Source: Rhodobacterales bacterium CG2_30_65_12 (lineage in GTDB: Bacteria; Pseudomonadota; Alphaproteobacteria; Rhodobacterales; Rhodobacteraceae). From it: a stretch of DNA of 19,568 nucleotides. Within the stretch, counting starts at the first letter, position 1. Every line of letters starts with the position of its first letter. The DNA is taken from the NCBI GenBank assembly GCA_001873585.1, contig MNZL01000075.1, positions 22,932 through 42,499 of the forward strand, read 5' to 3'. Positions 7,693-13,701 of this stretch are shown piece after piece. The notes beneath the pieces are model-generated. The model did not search any database and was not told the DNA's origin. It worked only from the letters and a program-made list of their open reading frames with translations. A program made the translations under genes and the position numbers.

Positions 7693-8339
7693 GCCTCGTG
7701 CTTGAAAACCTCCAGCTCACGCTTGCAGGCCGGGCGTTGTTCGCGCCGCTGACCCTCACCGTTGAGCCTGGCTGTGTCGCCACCGTGATGGGCCCCTCCG
7801 GCGTGGGCAAGTCAACCCTGCTTGACGCCATCGCCGGACATCTCGCGCCCGCTTTTTCGATGACCGGGCGGATCGCCCTCGACGGGCGCGACCTTGCTTT
7901 GATACCCCCCGAGGCCCGCCGCATTGGCCTTGTGTTTCAAGACGCGGTGCTGTTTCCGCATCTCAGCGTGGGCGACAACCTCGCTTTCGGCCTCGCGTCC
8001 AGCGTCAAGGGGCGGGACGCGCGGCGTGGCGCCGTTGAACGGGCGCTCGCGCAGGCCGGCCTCGCCGGGCTCTACGGCCGCGATCCGGCCAGCCTTTCGG
8101 GTGGACAACGCTCGCGCGCCGCGCTCATGCGCACACTGCTGGCAGCCCCCGCCGCGCTCTTGCTCGACGAGCCTTTCTCAAAGCTCGACACCGGGCTGCG
8201 CGACGAGATTCGCGCCTTCACCTTCGCCAATGTCCGCGAGCGCGCCGTCCCGGCGCTGATGGTCACTCACGACCCCGCCGATGCCGAGGCCGCCGCTGGC
8301 CAAACCATCGGCCTCACCAGCATCGGAGAGACGCCATGA
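7689..8339 (+). CDS. ynjD: ABC transporter ATP-binding protein, YnjD type
   Basis: This 216-residue ATPase has all hallmarks in order: Walker A GPSGVGKST (about 35-43), Q-loop VFQDAVLFPHLSV (about 81), signature LSGGQ (about 136), Walker B LLLDEP (about 158-163), and H-loop VTHD (about 197). The open frame extends upstream into ynjC, but the ATG at 7689 overlaps the permease stop (ATGA) and gives the length expected for the family (E. coli YnjD is 217). It powers import through the YnjC-type permease from the cytoplasmic face. The stop overlaps the start of the next small membrane gene. Confidence 0.93.
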   Translation: MSLVLENLQLTLAGRALFAPLTLTVEPGCVATVMGPSGVGKSTLLDAIAGHLAPAFSMTGRIALDGRDLALIPPEARRIGLVFQDAVLFPHLSVGDNLAFGLASSVKGRDARRGAVERALAQAGLAGLYGRDPASLSGGQRSRAALMRTLLAAPAALLLDEPFSKLDTGLRDEIRAFTFANVRERAVPALMVTHDPADAEAAAGQTIGLTSIGETP

Positions 8340-8716
8340 TCGGCAAACCGTTTTCCATCGCCCTCACGCTCGCCACGACCGGCATTGTCATGGCCTTCGC
8401 CGCGCTCGGCGGCGCCGAGGCGCTGGGCGCGCATCCATGGTGGGCGGCGCGCACAGGGCTGGTTGGCGCGCCGATCGGGCTTGGGCTTTTTGCGCTGGCG
8501 CGGGCCGTCGGCCTGGCTCCGGGCCGGATCGCGGTCCTTGCGCTTGTCGGGTTTTCCCTTGCCTTGGCCTCAGCCGTTCTCGGCAAGCAGCGCTTCGTCG
8601 CTTCGTTGGCCGAAGACGCACTCGCCGGCCGGTTCTGGTTTTTCGGCTGGTTCACCGTTTTCGCCATGTCCTGCGTGCTGATCCTCGCCCTGATCGGCCT
8701 GGCCCGGCGCGCCTGA
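8336..8716 (+). CDS. Small four-helix membrane protein of unknown function, coupled to ynjD
   Basis: The 126-residue protein is almost entirely hydrophobic, with about four membrane helices and small basic loops. I do not recognise the family. It starts at an ATG overlapping the ynjD stop by 4 bp, which is good evidence that it is translated with the importer. It may be an accessory subunit of, or regulated together with, the YnjBCD transporter; that is inference from position only. Its last 147 bp overlap the 3' end of the convergent cysteine hydrolase gene. The hydrophobic coding pattern lies on this strand, so this gene is more likely to be the real coding sequence in the overlap. Confidence 0.75.
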   Translation: MIGKPFSIALTLATTGIVMAFAALGGAEALGAHPWWAARTGLVGAPIGLGLFALARAVGLAPGRIAVLALVGFSLALASAVLGKQRFVASLAEDALAGRFWFFGWFTVFAMSCVLILALIGLARRA

Positions 8717-9496
8717 GCGGTCGTCCCAGGTGAGGGCGTGGTGGTCAAACCCTTCGGCAAGGTGCGGCTTGATGATCTGGAACCACGGCGAAAGATCAAA
8801 ATCGCGTGGGGTAAATAGCGAATGGTGGCGGATGTGAAGGATCTCCGCGCGAGCAAAGGTTGACCCGCGCCGCACCTTGACCTGGCGAACATCCGGCAGG
8901 ATCGGATAGCGCACCGACTGAAACGCGCGCGCCAGCAGCGACGAGCAGATCGCCCGGGTAGGATCGCCCGAGCCGAACGCCAGTAGCCGACGCCGCCAGC
9001 GCACCGGCACCGGCGGCGTGGGGAGAAAATAGCGTGCGAGATCGAAGACGTTGCGCATGTCGTAGCTGAGGCCGATGCGCGCGACCATGAAGTCGGTCAC
9101 CGCGCGGCATTCTTCGCCGGTGAGCCCGACGGGGCGGCAGATGCGGGTGTTGTAATGGGCGTATTTCGTCAACGGCGCCGAGACGCAGCCTTCGCCAAGG
9201 TTGACCTCAACCAACCGGTGCGGCTCGCCGCCGTCATCGGGCACGCCAAAGCGGTCGCCGACATACATCGCGGCATGTGACCAAGTTGATTGCGTGAGAT
9301 ACTTGATCGCGGTCGACACCCGTTCGCGGCCTTCGATCAGGATCACGTCGCCCGGCTTGAGCACCCGGCACAGGGTGGCAAAGTCCGAGGGCGTGAATGG
9401 CTCGTAGCCAACGTGGTCGGCATTCAGCTTGCCGGCCAGGCGGCGACCGAGCCAATCGAGGCCACGATCAATCGGGGAGCCGGAATTTTGTGCCAT
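8570..9496 (-). CDS. Permuted papain-fold cysteine hydrolase (YiiX/YebB-like NlpC/P60 superfamily)
   Basis: The protein has 308 residues. A histidine in STWSHAAMYVGD (H74), an acidic residue in RLVEVNLGEG (E97) and a late cysteine in RAICSSLLARAF (C184) occur in the His-then-Cys order of the circularly permuted NlpC/P60 (YiiX/YebB, peptidase C92-like) family. LKPGDVILIEG and SYDMRNVFDLARYF also fit. Members hydrolyse amide or thioester bonds in peptides or lipids. No signal peptide is visible. I chose the ATG at 9496 because AAGGAGG stands 6 bp upstream, whereas the ATG at 9514 adds only MRRRRK. The last 48 or so residues overlap the ynjD-linked membrane gene antisense and are hydrophilic and low-complexity, so the ancestral stop may have been lost. 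It is the last gene of the P460-yeeE group but has its own candidate promoter. Confidence 0.85.
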   Translation of the reverse strand: MAQNSGSPIDRGLDWLGRRLAGKLNADHVGYEPFTPSDFATLCRVLKPGDVILIEGRERVSTAIKYLTQSTWSHAAMYVGDRFGVPDDGGEPHRLVEVNLGEGCVSAPLTKYAHYNTRICRPVGLTGEECRAVTDFMVARIGLSYDMRNVFDLARYFLPTPPVPVRWRRRLLAFGSGDPTRAICSSLLARAFQSVRYPILPDVRQVKVRRGSTFARAEILHIRHHSLFTPRDFDLSPWFQIIKPHLAEGFDHHALTWDDRSGAPGQADQGEDQHAGHGENGEPAEKPEPAGECVFGQRSDEALLAENG

Positions 9497-9527
9497 TTTG
9501 CGCCTCCTTCGCATCTCTCTCCAGGTT

Positions 9528-9554
9528 TGACGCCCGACCAGGGTGCCGCGTTAC
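9528..9554 (-). promoter_or_regulatory. Possible ECF-type promoter of the cysteine hydrolase gene (imperfect spacing)
   Basis: On the minus strand TTGTAACG is followed by 17 bp and GTCA, against 16 bp in the other three sites; at 16 bp the second box reads CGTC. The GTAACG box overlaps the TAA stop of the yeeE-type gene, and the hydrolase ATG is about 30 bp beyond the second box. The match to the first box is exact, but the spacing deviates and an ochre stop naturally supplies part of the box, so this is weaker than the others. Confidence 0.3.
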
Positions 9555-10540
9555 AACTCGGCGCGGCAGGTGTCGGCCACGCAGTAGATCGGCGGCACCC
9601 TTCCACCGAACCGGCGCATCGCCCAGAGGCTGCAGTATACCCCGGCGAGGATGCCGAGCCAGGCGGGCAGGGCCTGCGGCGACAGCGCAGGCATGCCAAA
9701 CAGGACCAGCCCGTCATTGCCGCCGGGGATGAGCCCGGCCCCCAGCCCCATGATGCTGCCGGCACCAAGATGGCGGCCGACGTCGCGCAAGCCAAACCCC
9801 CTGAGGCGGATCGAGCCGCGCAGGCGGGCGGAGAGCAGCATCGCACCGAAGGCGGCGGCAGAAATGGCGCCGAGCGTGCCCGGCGCTTCGCACGGCGAAA
9901 TCGGGGCGGCGCCGGCGATACAAATCGCCGTCGAGGTGAAAGACCATGGCCGACCGACCGCGATCAACACGGTGAAGGATACCGCGATCAGCAGCATTGC
10001 GACCGATAGCGGCCAGTGGCTTTGGCGGTGCAGCGGCCAAGCCCCGGCGCGCAAACGCCCCACCACCCGGTGCGTCTCCCAGATCATCCAGACCAGGAGC
10101 GGCAGCCCGGCGATCACCGGCAGGTGCCCGCCGGGCACACTGGGCGGGTGCAGCCCGGGCAGCACCGCCGCCACCGCGCTGAGCCCGATCAGCCAGCCCG
10201 CGAGCGTAAACAGCATCACCACGCGCCCTTCGGCGAGGCTGGTCAGCGTCGAAAACGAGCACGCCCCGTTCAGCCCGGCGCCGATACCAAACACCACCCC
10301 GCCCAGCGGTGCGAGCCAGGTAAGCGGGCGTTGCGACAGGATTGGGGCGATCCCGACCAGCCCGAGAAGCGCCAAAAACCCGGCCGTCCACAGCGAGGCT
10401 TTGACAAAGGCCCACAAAATATGGCTGCGGCCGGAGGTCATCACCTCGGCCACGGCCTTTACCGTGCACAGCCCCGCCCGGTGCGCCGATCCGCCAAGCA
10501 AAGCTCCAGCCAGGAGCGCGATGACGAGATCGGCGGGCAT
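9551..10540 (-). CDS. YeeE/YedE family sulfur (thiosulfate-type) transporter
   Basis: The 329-residue polytopic membrane protein shows the YeeE/YedE signatures: an N-terminal re-entrant-like motif GGSAHRAGLC (C25), a second GAGLNGACSFSTLTS (C94), and a late GAGLIPGGNDGLV. Characterised members import thiosulfate or related sulfur species through conserved cysteines in the inner membrane. This protein keeps the first two, while further cysteines occur around AICIAGAAPISPCE and near the C-terminus. The gene begins 18 bp after the stop of the cytochrome P460-like gene and is probably cotranscribed with it. No strong ribosome site precedes the ATG, which is consistent with translational coupling. 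The precise sulfur substrate is not determinable from sequence. Confidence 0.88.
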   Translation of the reverse strand: MPADLVIALLAGALLGGSAHRAGLCTVKAVAEVMTSGRSHILWAFVKASLWTAGFLALLGLVGIAPILSQRPLTWLAPLGGVVFGIGAGLNGACSFSTLTSLAEGRVVMLFTLAGWLIGLSAVAAVLPGLHPPSVPGGHLPVIAGLPLLVWMIWETHRVVGRLRAGAWPLHRQSHWPLSVAMLLIAVSFTVLIAVGRPWSFTSTAICIAGAAPISPCEAPGTLGAISAAAFGAMLLSARLRGSIRLRGFGLRDVGRHLGAGSIMGLGAGLIPGGNDGLVLFGMPALSPQALPAWLGILAGVYCSLWAMRRFGGRVPPIYCVADTCRAEL

Positions 10541-10558
10541 CGGACCGGGTGCGCCGGG

Positions 10559-11110
10559 TCAGTAGGTGAGGTATTCGGAGGTGAAAACCATGTCTTCGCC
10601 GCCGCCGACGTGGCAGGAAATGCAGCCGGTATCCATGCCCTTTGCAACCCGTCCCGCCAGCGCCATGCCGTCGGGCGTCTGGTCGAGCGTGCCGTCGGGC
10701 AGGAACTTGACCCAGAACCAATCCTTGTTATCGGCGTCAAAGCCGGCCTCGCGGCGATACATCACGGTGTAGGCGCCGAGGTGGGCAGCGGGGTCGGCCA
10801 GCACCGCGTCGGCGGTGACCCCGGCCGGGCCGTAGTTGCGCTTGACGATCAGATCGCCCTCGTGGCCGCCGATCGTGGCGGTGGTGTAGAAGGTTTCAAG
10901 CTGCATCCCGTGCGGGTCGGTGCCCTCGTAGGGGGTGGCGTGGATCATGCCGGGGCCGGCAAGGCGCGCGGTTTGCATCGTCTCCCAGATTTGCTGGGCG
11001 TAGGCCATGTCGGCCTCGGTGCCGAATGGCATCTCCATATCCTGCGCGAACGCAGCGGTGGCGGCGATGGACGCGGCGATGGCGCCGGCGGCGATAGCAA
11101 CGAGTTTCAT
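10559..11110 (-). CDS. Cytochrome P460-like periplasmic c-type cytochrome
   Basis: The 183-residue precursor has a Sec signal peptide ending TAAFA, with cleavage before Q23. It carries one heme-c motif near the C-terminus, CISCH (C163, C166, H167), followed by EDMVFTSEY. A single CxxCH close to the C-terminus preceded by a segment like DWFWVKFLPDG is the pattern of the cytochrome P460/cytochrome c'-beta superfamily, whose members oxidise hydroxylamine or bind nitric oxide. K90 (LIVKRNYG) is a candidate for the heme-crosslinking lysine of true P460, but the alignment is by eye. The start at 11110 has GGGAG about 8 bp upstream; a longer frame to 11209 lacks this. It is the first gene of a minus-strand group with the YeeE-type transporter. 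P460-type catalysis versus NO binding remains open. Confidence 0.78.
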   Translation of the reverse strand: MKLVAIAAGAIAASIAATAAFAQDMEMPFGTEADMAYAQQIWETMQTARLAGPGMIHATPYEGTDPHGMQLETFYTTATIGGHEGDLIVKRNYGPAGVTADAVLADPAAHLGAYTVMYRREAGFDADNKDWFWVKFLPDGTLDQTPDGMALAGRVAKGMDTGCISCHVGGGEDMVFTSEYLTY

Positions 11111-11175
11111 GGGTGTTCTCCCTTTCAAAGTGTGGCAAGGAGACGCGGGAAGGCGGCAAGATGTTTCATCGCGCG

Positions 11176-11210
11176 GGATCACGATCCGGTGATGGCACGC
11201 CAGGATCACC
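11176..11210. promoter_or_regulatory. Repeated GGATCAC / GGTGAT half-sites upstream of the P460-like gene
   Basis: Within 35 bp the sequence holds GGATCAC at 11176 and again at 11203, and GGTGAT at 11188. This gives an inverted ATCAC-N6-GTGAT pair (11178-11193) and a second GGTGAT-N11-ATCACC pair (11188-11210). The cluster lies in the 172-bp divergent region between the P460-like gene and the gene at 11283. Repeated half-sites suggest binding of a dimeric regulator, but I cannot name one. Confidence 0.3.
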
Positions 11211-11282
11211 TCTTTGCGAGGTCACGCGCAGTTTTATTGCCGCCGCCCGCGCCGGGCATGAGGATGTTCCAAGGAGTCCATG

Positions 11283-11618
11283 ATGTTCGCGTTTGTCGCC
11301 GTTTTGGCTGTCGTGCTCGCCGCGCCCGGCCCGCTGGTTGCCGGCGCGCCCGGAGGCGCGGCGCTCTGCGTGAATAACGCCACGCAAGAGAGCTACCATT
11401 TCACGGTTCGCGGCATTGATTCTGCCGGCCGGGCGCAGGGCGAGCTCGGCCCTGGCGAAACTCTTTGCCTGCCATTCCCCGGGCGCGGTGTCGTTGCCGC
11501 CTTCGAGACGGCTGAGAGCCTTGAAGGGTGCTCGCGCCTGGTGCCTGCGGGCGGCCGTGAGGCGCTGCTCGCCTTCGGCCGGTTCGACCGTTGCGCCTGG
11601 GCGACGCAAGATGACTGA
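11283..11618 (+). CDS. Small exported protein with four cysteines, unknown function
   Basis: The 111-residue protein starts with a hydrophobic signal peptide of about 20-22 residues, probably cleaved near VAGA. The mature part has four cysteines (about C29, C62, C83, C104), compatible with two disulfide bonds in the periplasm. I do not recognise the family. Two adjacent ATGs exist at 11280 and 11283; AAGGAG at 11271-11276 is 3 bp from the first and 6 bp from the second, so I chose 11283. Its end overlaps the following membrane protein gene by 8 bp, indicating an operon. It is divergent from the P460-like gene across a 172-bp region. Confidence 0.75.
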   Translation: MFAFVAVLAVVLAAPGPLVAGAPGGAALCVNNATQESYHFTVRGIDSAGRAQGELGPGETLCLPFPGRGVVAAFETAESLEGCSRLVPAGGREALLAFGRFDRCAWATQDD

Positions 11619-12294
11619 CCGGCGCGCGGATCCCGCCCCGGCCTCGGGTGCGCTGTGGCGCAACCTGTTGCGTCTGTGCATCGTCGCCGCGCTGGCCCTG
11701 GGCCTTCACCTTGCCGTCGGCTGGGCCCGCGCGCGGGTTGGCGAAGATAGCGCGGCGAGCGCGCTGATGCCAGCGCTGCTTGTCGGCCTGCTCATGCTCT
11801 ACGCGCTCCTGATCGCGTTGCCCTTCGTGCCCGGAGTTGAGATCGGTCTGGCGCTGATGGCCATGCAGGGGCCATGGATCGCGCCCTGGATCTATCTGGC
11901 AACGCTCGCGGGGCTTGGGCTCGCCTTCGCCGCCGGGGCCTGCCTGCCGTACACGCCACTCCGCCGGGTTCTTGCCGATCTGCGCCTTACGCGGGTTTGC
12001 CAGCTCATCGACCGGCTCGAAAAGCTCGACCGCAGCGCCCGCCTGGCGCTTGTCGCCGCTTCGGCGCCTCGCTGGCTGGGTCCGCTCACCCGGTTTCGCC
12101 ATCTGGTGCTGGCGCTGCTCGTGAACCTGCCGGGAAACTCGGTGCTCGGGGGCGGTGGCGGGCTGCTGCTTCTCGCCGGCTTCAGCCGGTTGTTTTCGCC
12201 GCTCGCCACCCTTGCCACGCTGGCGCTGGCCGTGGCCCCGGTGCCGCTGCTGGTCTGGGGGCTCGACCTCGATGCCACGGCCTGGGCGCCTTGA
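11611..12294 (+). CDS. Polytopic membrane protein, possibly VTT/DedA-like
   Basis: The 227-residue protein has about five to six hydrophobic segments. The stretch LPFVPGVEIGLALM, followed by glycine-rich helices and NLPGNSVLGGGGGLLLLAGF, recalls the VTT (TVP38/DedA superfamily) pattern of an early P-x-P/G-E motif and a later glycine-rich re-entrant segment. I regard this as a possible, not proven, relationship. The frame is open back to 11416, but the ATG at 11611 gives only an 8-bp overlap with the preceding secreted-protein gene and starts a plausible cytosolic N-terminus (MTDRRADPAP). Part of its 3' region (12161-12200) has a degenerate copy at 15391-15430, and a 70-bp repeat begins 6 bp after its stop. 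Confidence 0.75.
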   Translation: MTDRRADPAPASGALWRNLLRLCIVAALALGLHLAVGWARARVGEDSAASALMPALLVGLLMLYALLIALPFVPGVEIGLALMAMQGPWIAPWIYLATLAGLGLAFAAGACLPYTPLRRVLADLRLTRVCQLIDRLEKLDRSARLALVAASAPRWLGPLTRFRHLVLALLVNLPGNSVLGGGGGLLLLAGFSRLFSPLATLATLALAVAPVPLLVWGLDLDATAWAP

Positions 12295-12300
12295 GCCCAC

Positions 12301-12370
12301 AAACCAGCCAGCCCACCCGCGAGTTTGGGGTGGGCTGCCCGGTTCAGCGCCGTGTGGCGCCGGTTCTGGC
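12301..12370. repeat. 70-bp intergenic repeat, copy 1
   Basis: This segment matches 15472-15541 at 69 of 70 positions in the same orientation. It contains two hairpins: CAGCCCACCC / GGGTGGGCTG with a 9-nt loop (12309-12337), and GCGCC-GTGT-GGCGC a little further on. The first could terminate transcription of the membrane gene ending at 12294, but it lacks a clear T-run. A two-hairpin palindromic unit found between genes resembles REP-type dispersed elements, so more copies are likely elsewhere in the genome. Confidence 0.85.
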
Positions 12371-12596
12371 CATTTGTTCAGCGGCGTGATCCTGCCCGGT
12401 GGGGCCGTTTTCGTGCGCCGTTTTCTCGATGGCTCCAATGAGATCCAGGTGCGGTGCGGCGCGGTGCCGCCAACGAAGATCGCTCGGCTGATTCAGGTCA
12501 AGGCAAATGGTTGGGTCCGTGTGCAATCTGCACAACATCGGGCCGGCCCCTAAACGCCGGTTGATACGTAATGCCGTGCGGCGCGTGGAGAGCAAA

Positions 12597-13682
12597 ATGA
12601 GAGGGCAAACCAAAATCGGGGCAAAGGCGATCGTTGCCGCAATTATCGCGGCACTGGCTACGCTGGCGCCGCTTGGCGCGCTGGCCATGGGGGCTGGCGG
12701 CTCAAAACCAAAGCCCGCAGTCAGGGCAGTGCCGTCCGACGAGGTGGTGCCCCCGGTGCCAAGCCCCACGCCGCCCGTCGCTCCGCCCCCCGCCCCCGGC
12801 GAAATCGCCACGACGATCCCTTTTCTTGACACACCGGCTGCGCCGCCGCCCGATCTGGAGTTCCCCACCCCCACTCCCCTGCCCGATCAGGTAAGCTGGG
12901 CCACCTATGTGAACCCTCGCTTTGGCCTGCGGCTCGATTACCCCAAGGGGCTGTTTCTGCCGGCCCCGCCGCCCGAAAACGGTGACGGGCAAGCTTTTTC
13001 GGCTCTTGATGGCGCCGCGCGTTTCAGCGTCTGGGGCAGCTACAACGTGCTGGGCGAAACGGCGCAAACGTTGATGGCAGGGTTTGCCGCCACCCTTACA
13101 CCCGGCAATATCATCTCAAGCCAGCTCACCGGCACCGGCGGGTTTCAAACCATCGCCCTGCGCGCGGACAAGCGGGTTTTCCGTACCGAGATCGCTGGCG
13201 GAGACGTGGTTTTTGGCTTCGAGGCCGAGGTCGACGATCCCGACGATGCCGCCCTTGCCGATCTGTTTGAGACGATCATGGACAGTTTACGCGGGCCCGA
13301 GGCCAGCACGCAAACCGCGCCACCCGCCCCGGCGCAACCGGCCTCGCTTTTCGATATTCTGGTTGCCACCGCCAAGGGCGCGCTTGAGCCAGTCCTTGGC
13401 CAGAGCGTTGCGCTGGATGTAACAACCCTGCGTCGCGCGGGGGCCTGGGCCTATCTGGGCGGCGTGCCCACCCAGCCCGATGGGGCGCCGCTTGACTGGC
13501 TTGCCACCCCCTTTGCGCCCGATTGGCAGGCCGATGCGATGTCGGATGTGGTTATGGTGCTCATGGCGGAAGAAAACAGCGCCTGGCGTGTGGTCGACAG
13601 CGTGATCGGGCCAACGGATGTGGCATGGTATGGCTGGGTCGCGCAATACGGCCTGCCCGAAACGTTGTTTTACGAGCCATGA
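12597..13682 (+). CDS. Exported protein with proline-rich linker, unknown function
   Basis: The 361-residue protein has a signal peptide ending PLGALA (cleavage near residue 30). A strongly proline-rich spacer follows (about 38-92, with runs such as PPVPSPTPPVAPPPAP), then two apparent folded parts. The first (about 95-235) begins SWATYVNPRFGLRLDYPKGLF, a pattern seen in several uncharacterised secreted proteins. The second (about 255-361) ends AWYGWVAQYGLPETLF. I do not recognise a named family. The frame is open from 12507, but TGGAG at 12586-12590 with 6-bp spacing and the signal peptide support the ATG at 12597. It converges on the next gene with only 19 bp between stops. Confidence 0.8.
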   Translation: MRGQTKIGAKAIVAAIIAALATLAPLGALAMGAGGSKPKPAVRAVPSDEVVPPVPSPTPPVAPPPAPGEIATTIPFLDTPAAPPPDLEFPTPTPLPDQVSWATYVNPRFGLRLDYPKGLFLPAPPPENGDGQAFSALDGAARFSVWGSYNVLGETAQTLMAGFAATLTPGNIISSQLTGTGGFQTIALRADKRVFRTEIAGGDVVFGFEAEVDDPDDAALADLFETIMDSLRGPEASTQTAPPAPAQPASLFDILVATAKGALEPVLGQSVALDVTTLRRAGAWAYLGGVPTQPDGAPLDWLATPFAPDWQADAMSDVVMVLMAEENSAWRVVDSVIGPTDVAWYGWVAQYGLPETLFYEP

Positions 13683-13701
13683 GCTCCCGGATGCCCCGCC
13701 C

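Noticed and set aside
10016..11377. A 453-codon plus-strand frame opposite the yeeE and P460-like genes
   Set aside because: It has no domain, its composition is typical of GC-rich antisense frames, and it conflicts with two well-supported minus-strand genes.
12309..12337. The strong hairpin of the 70-bp repeat as an intrinsic terminator
   Set aside because: The stem is perfect, but no T-run follows on either side, and the unit includes a second hairpin, so I describe it as a repeat rather than a terminator.
12371..12596. A possible small gene in the 226-bp gap before the exported protein
   Set aside because: Frames are open on both strands, but none has a good start with a ribosome site or a recognisable product; the minus-strand frame ends within the repeat.
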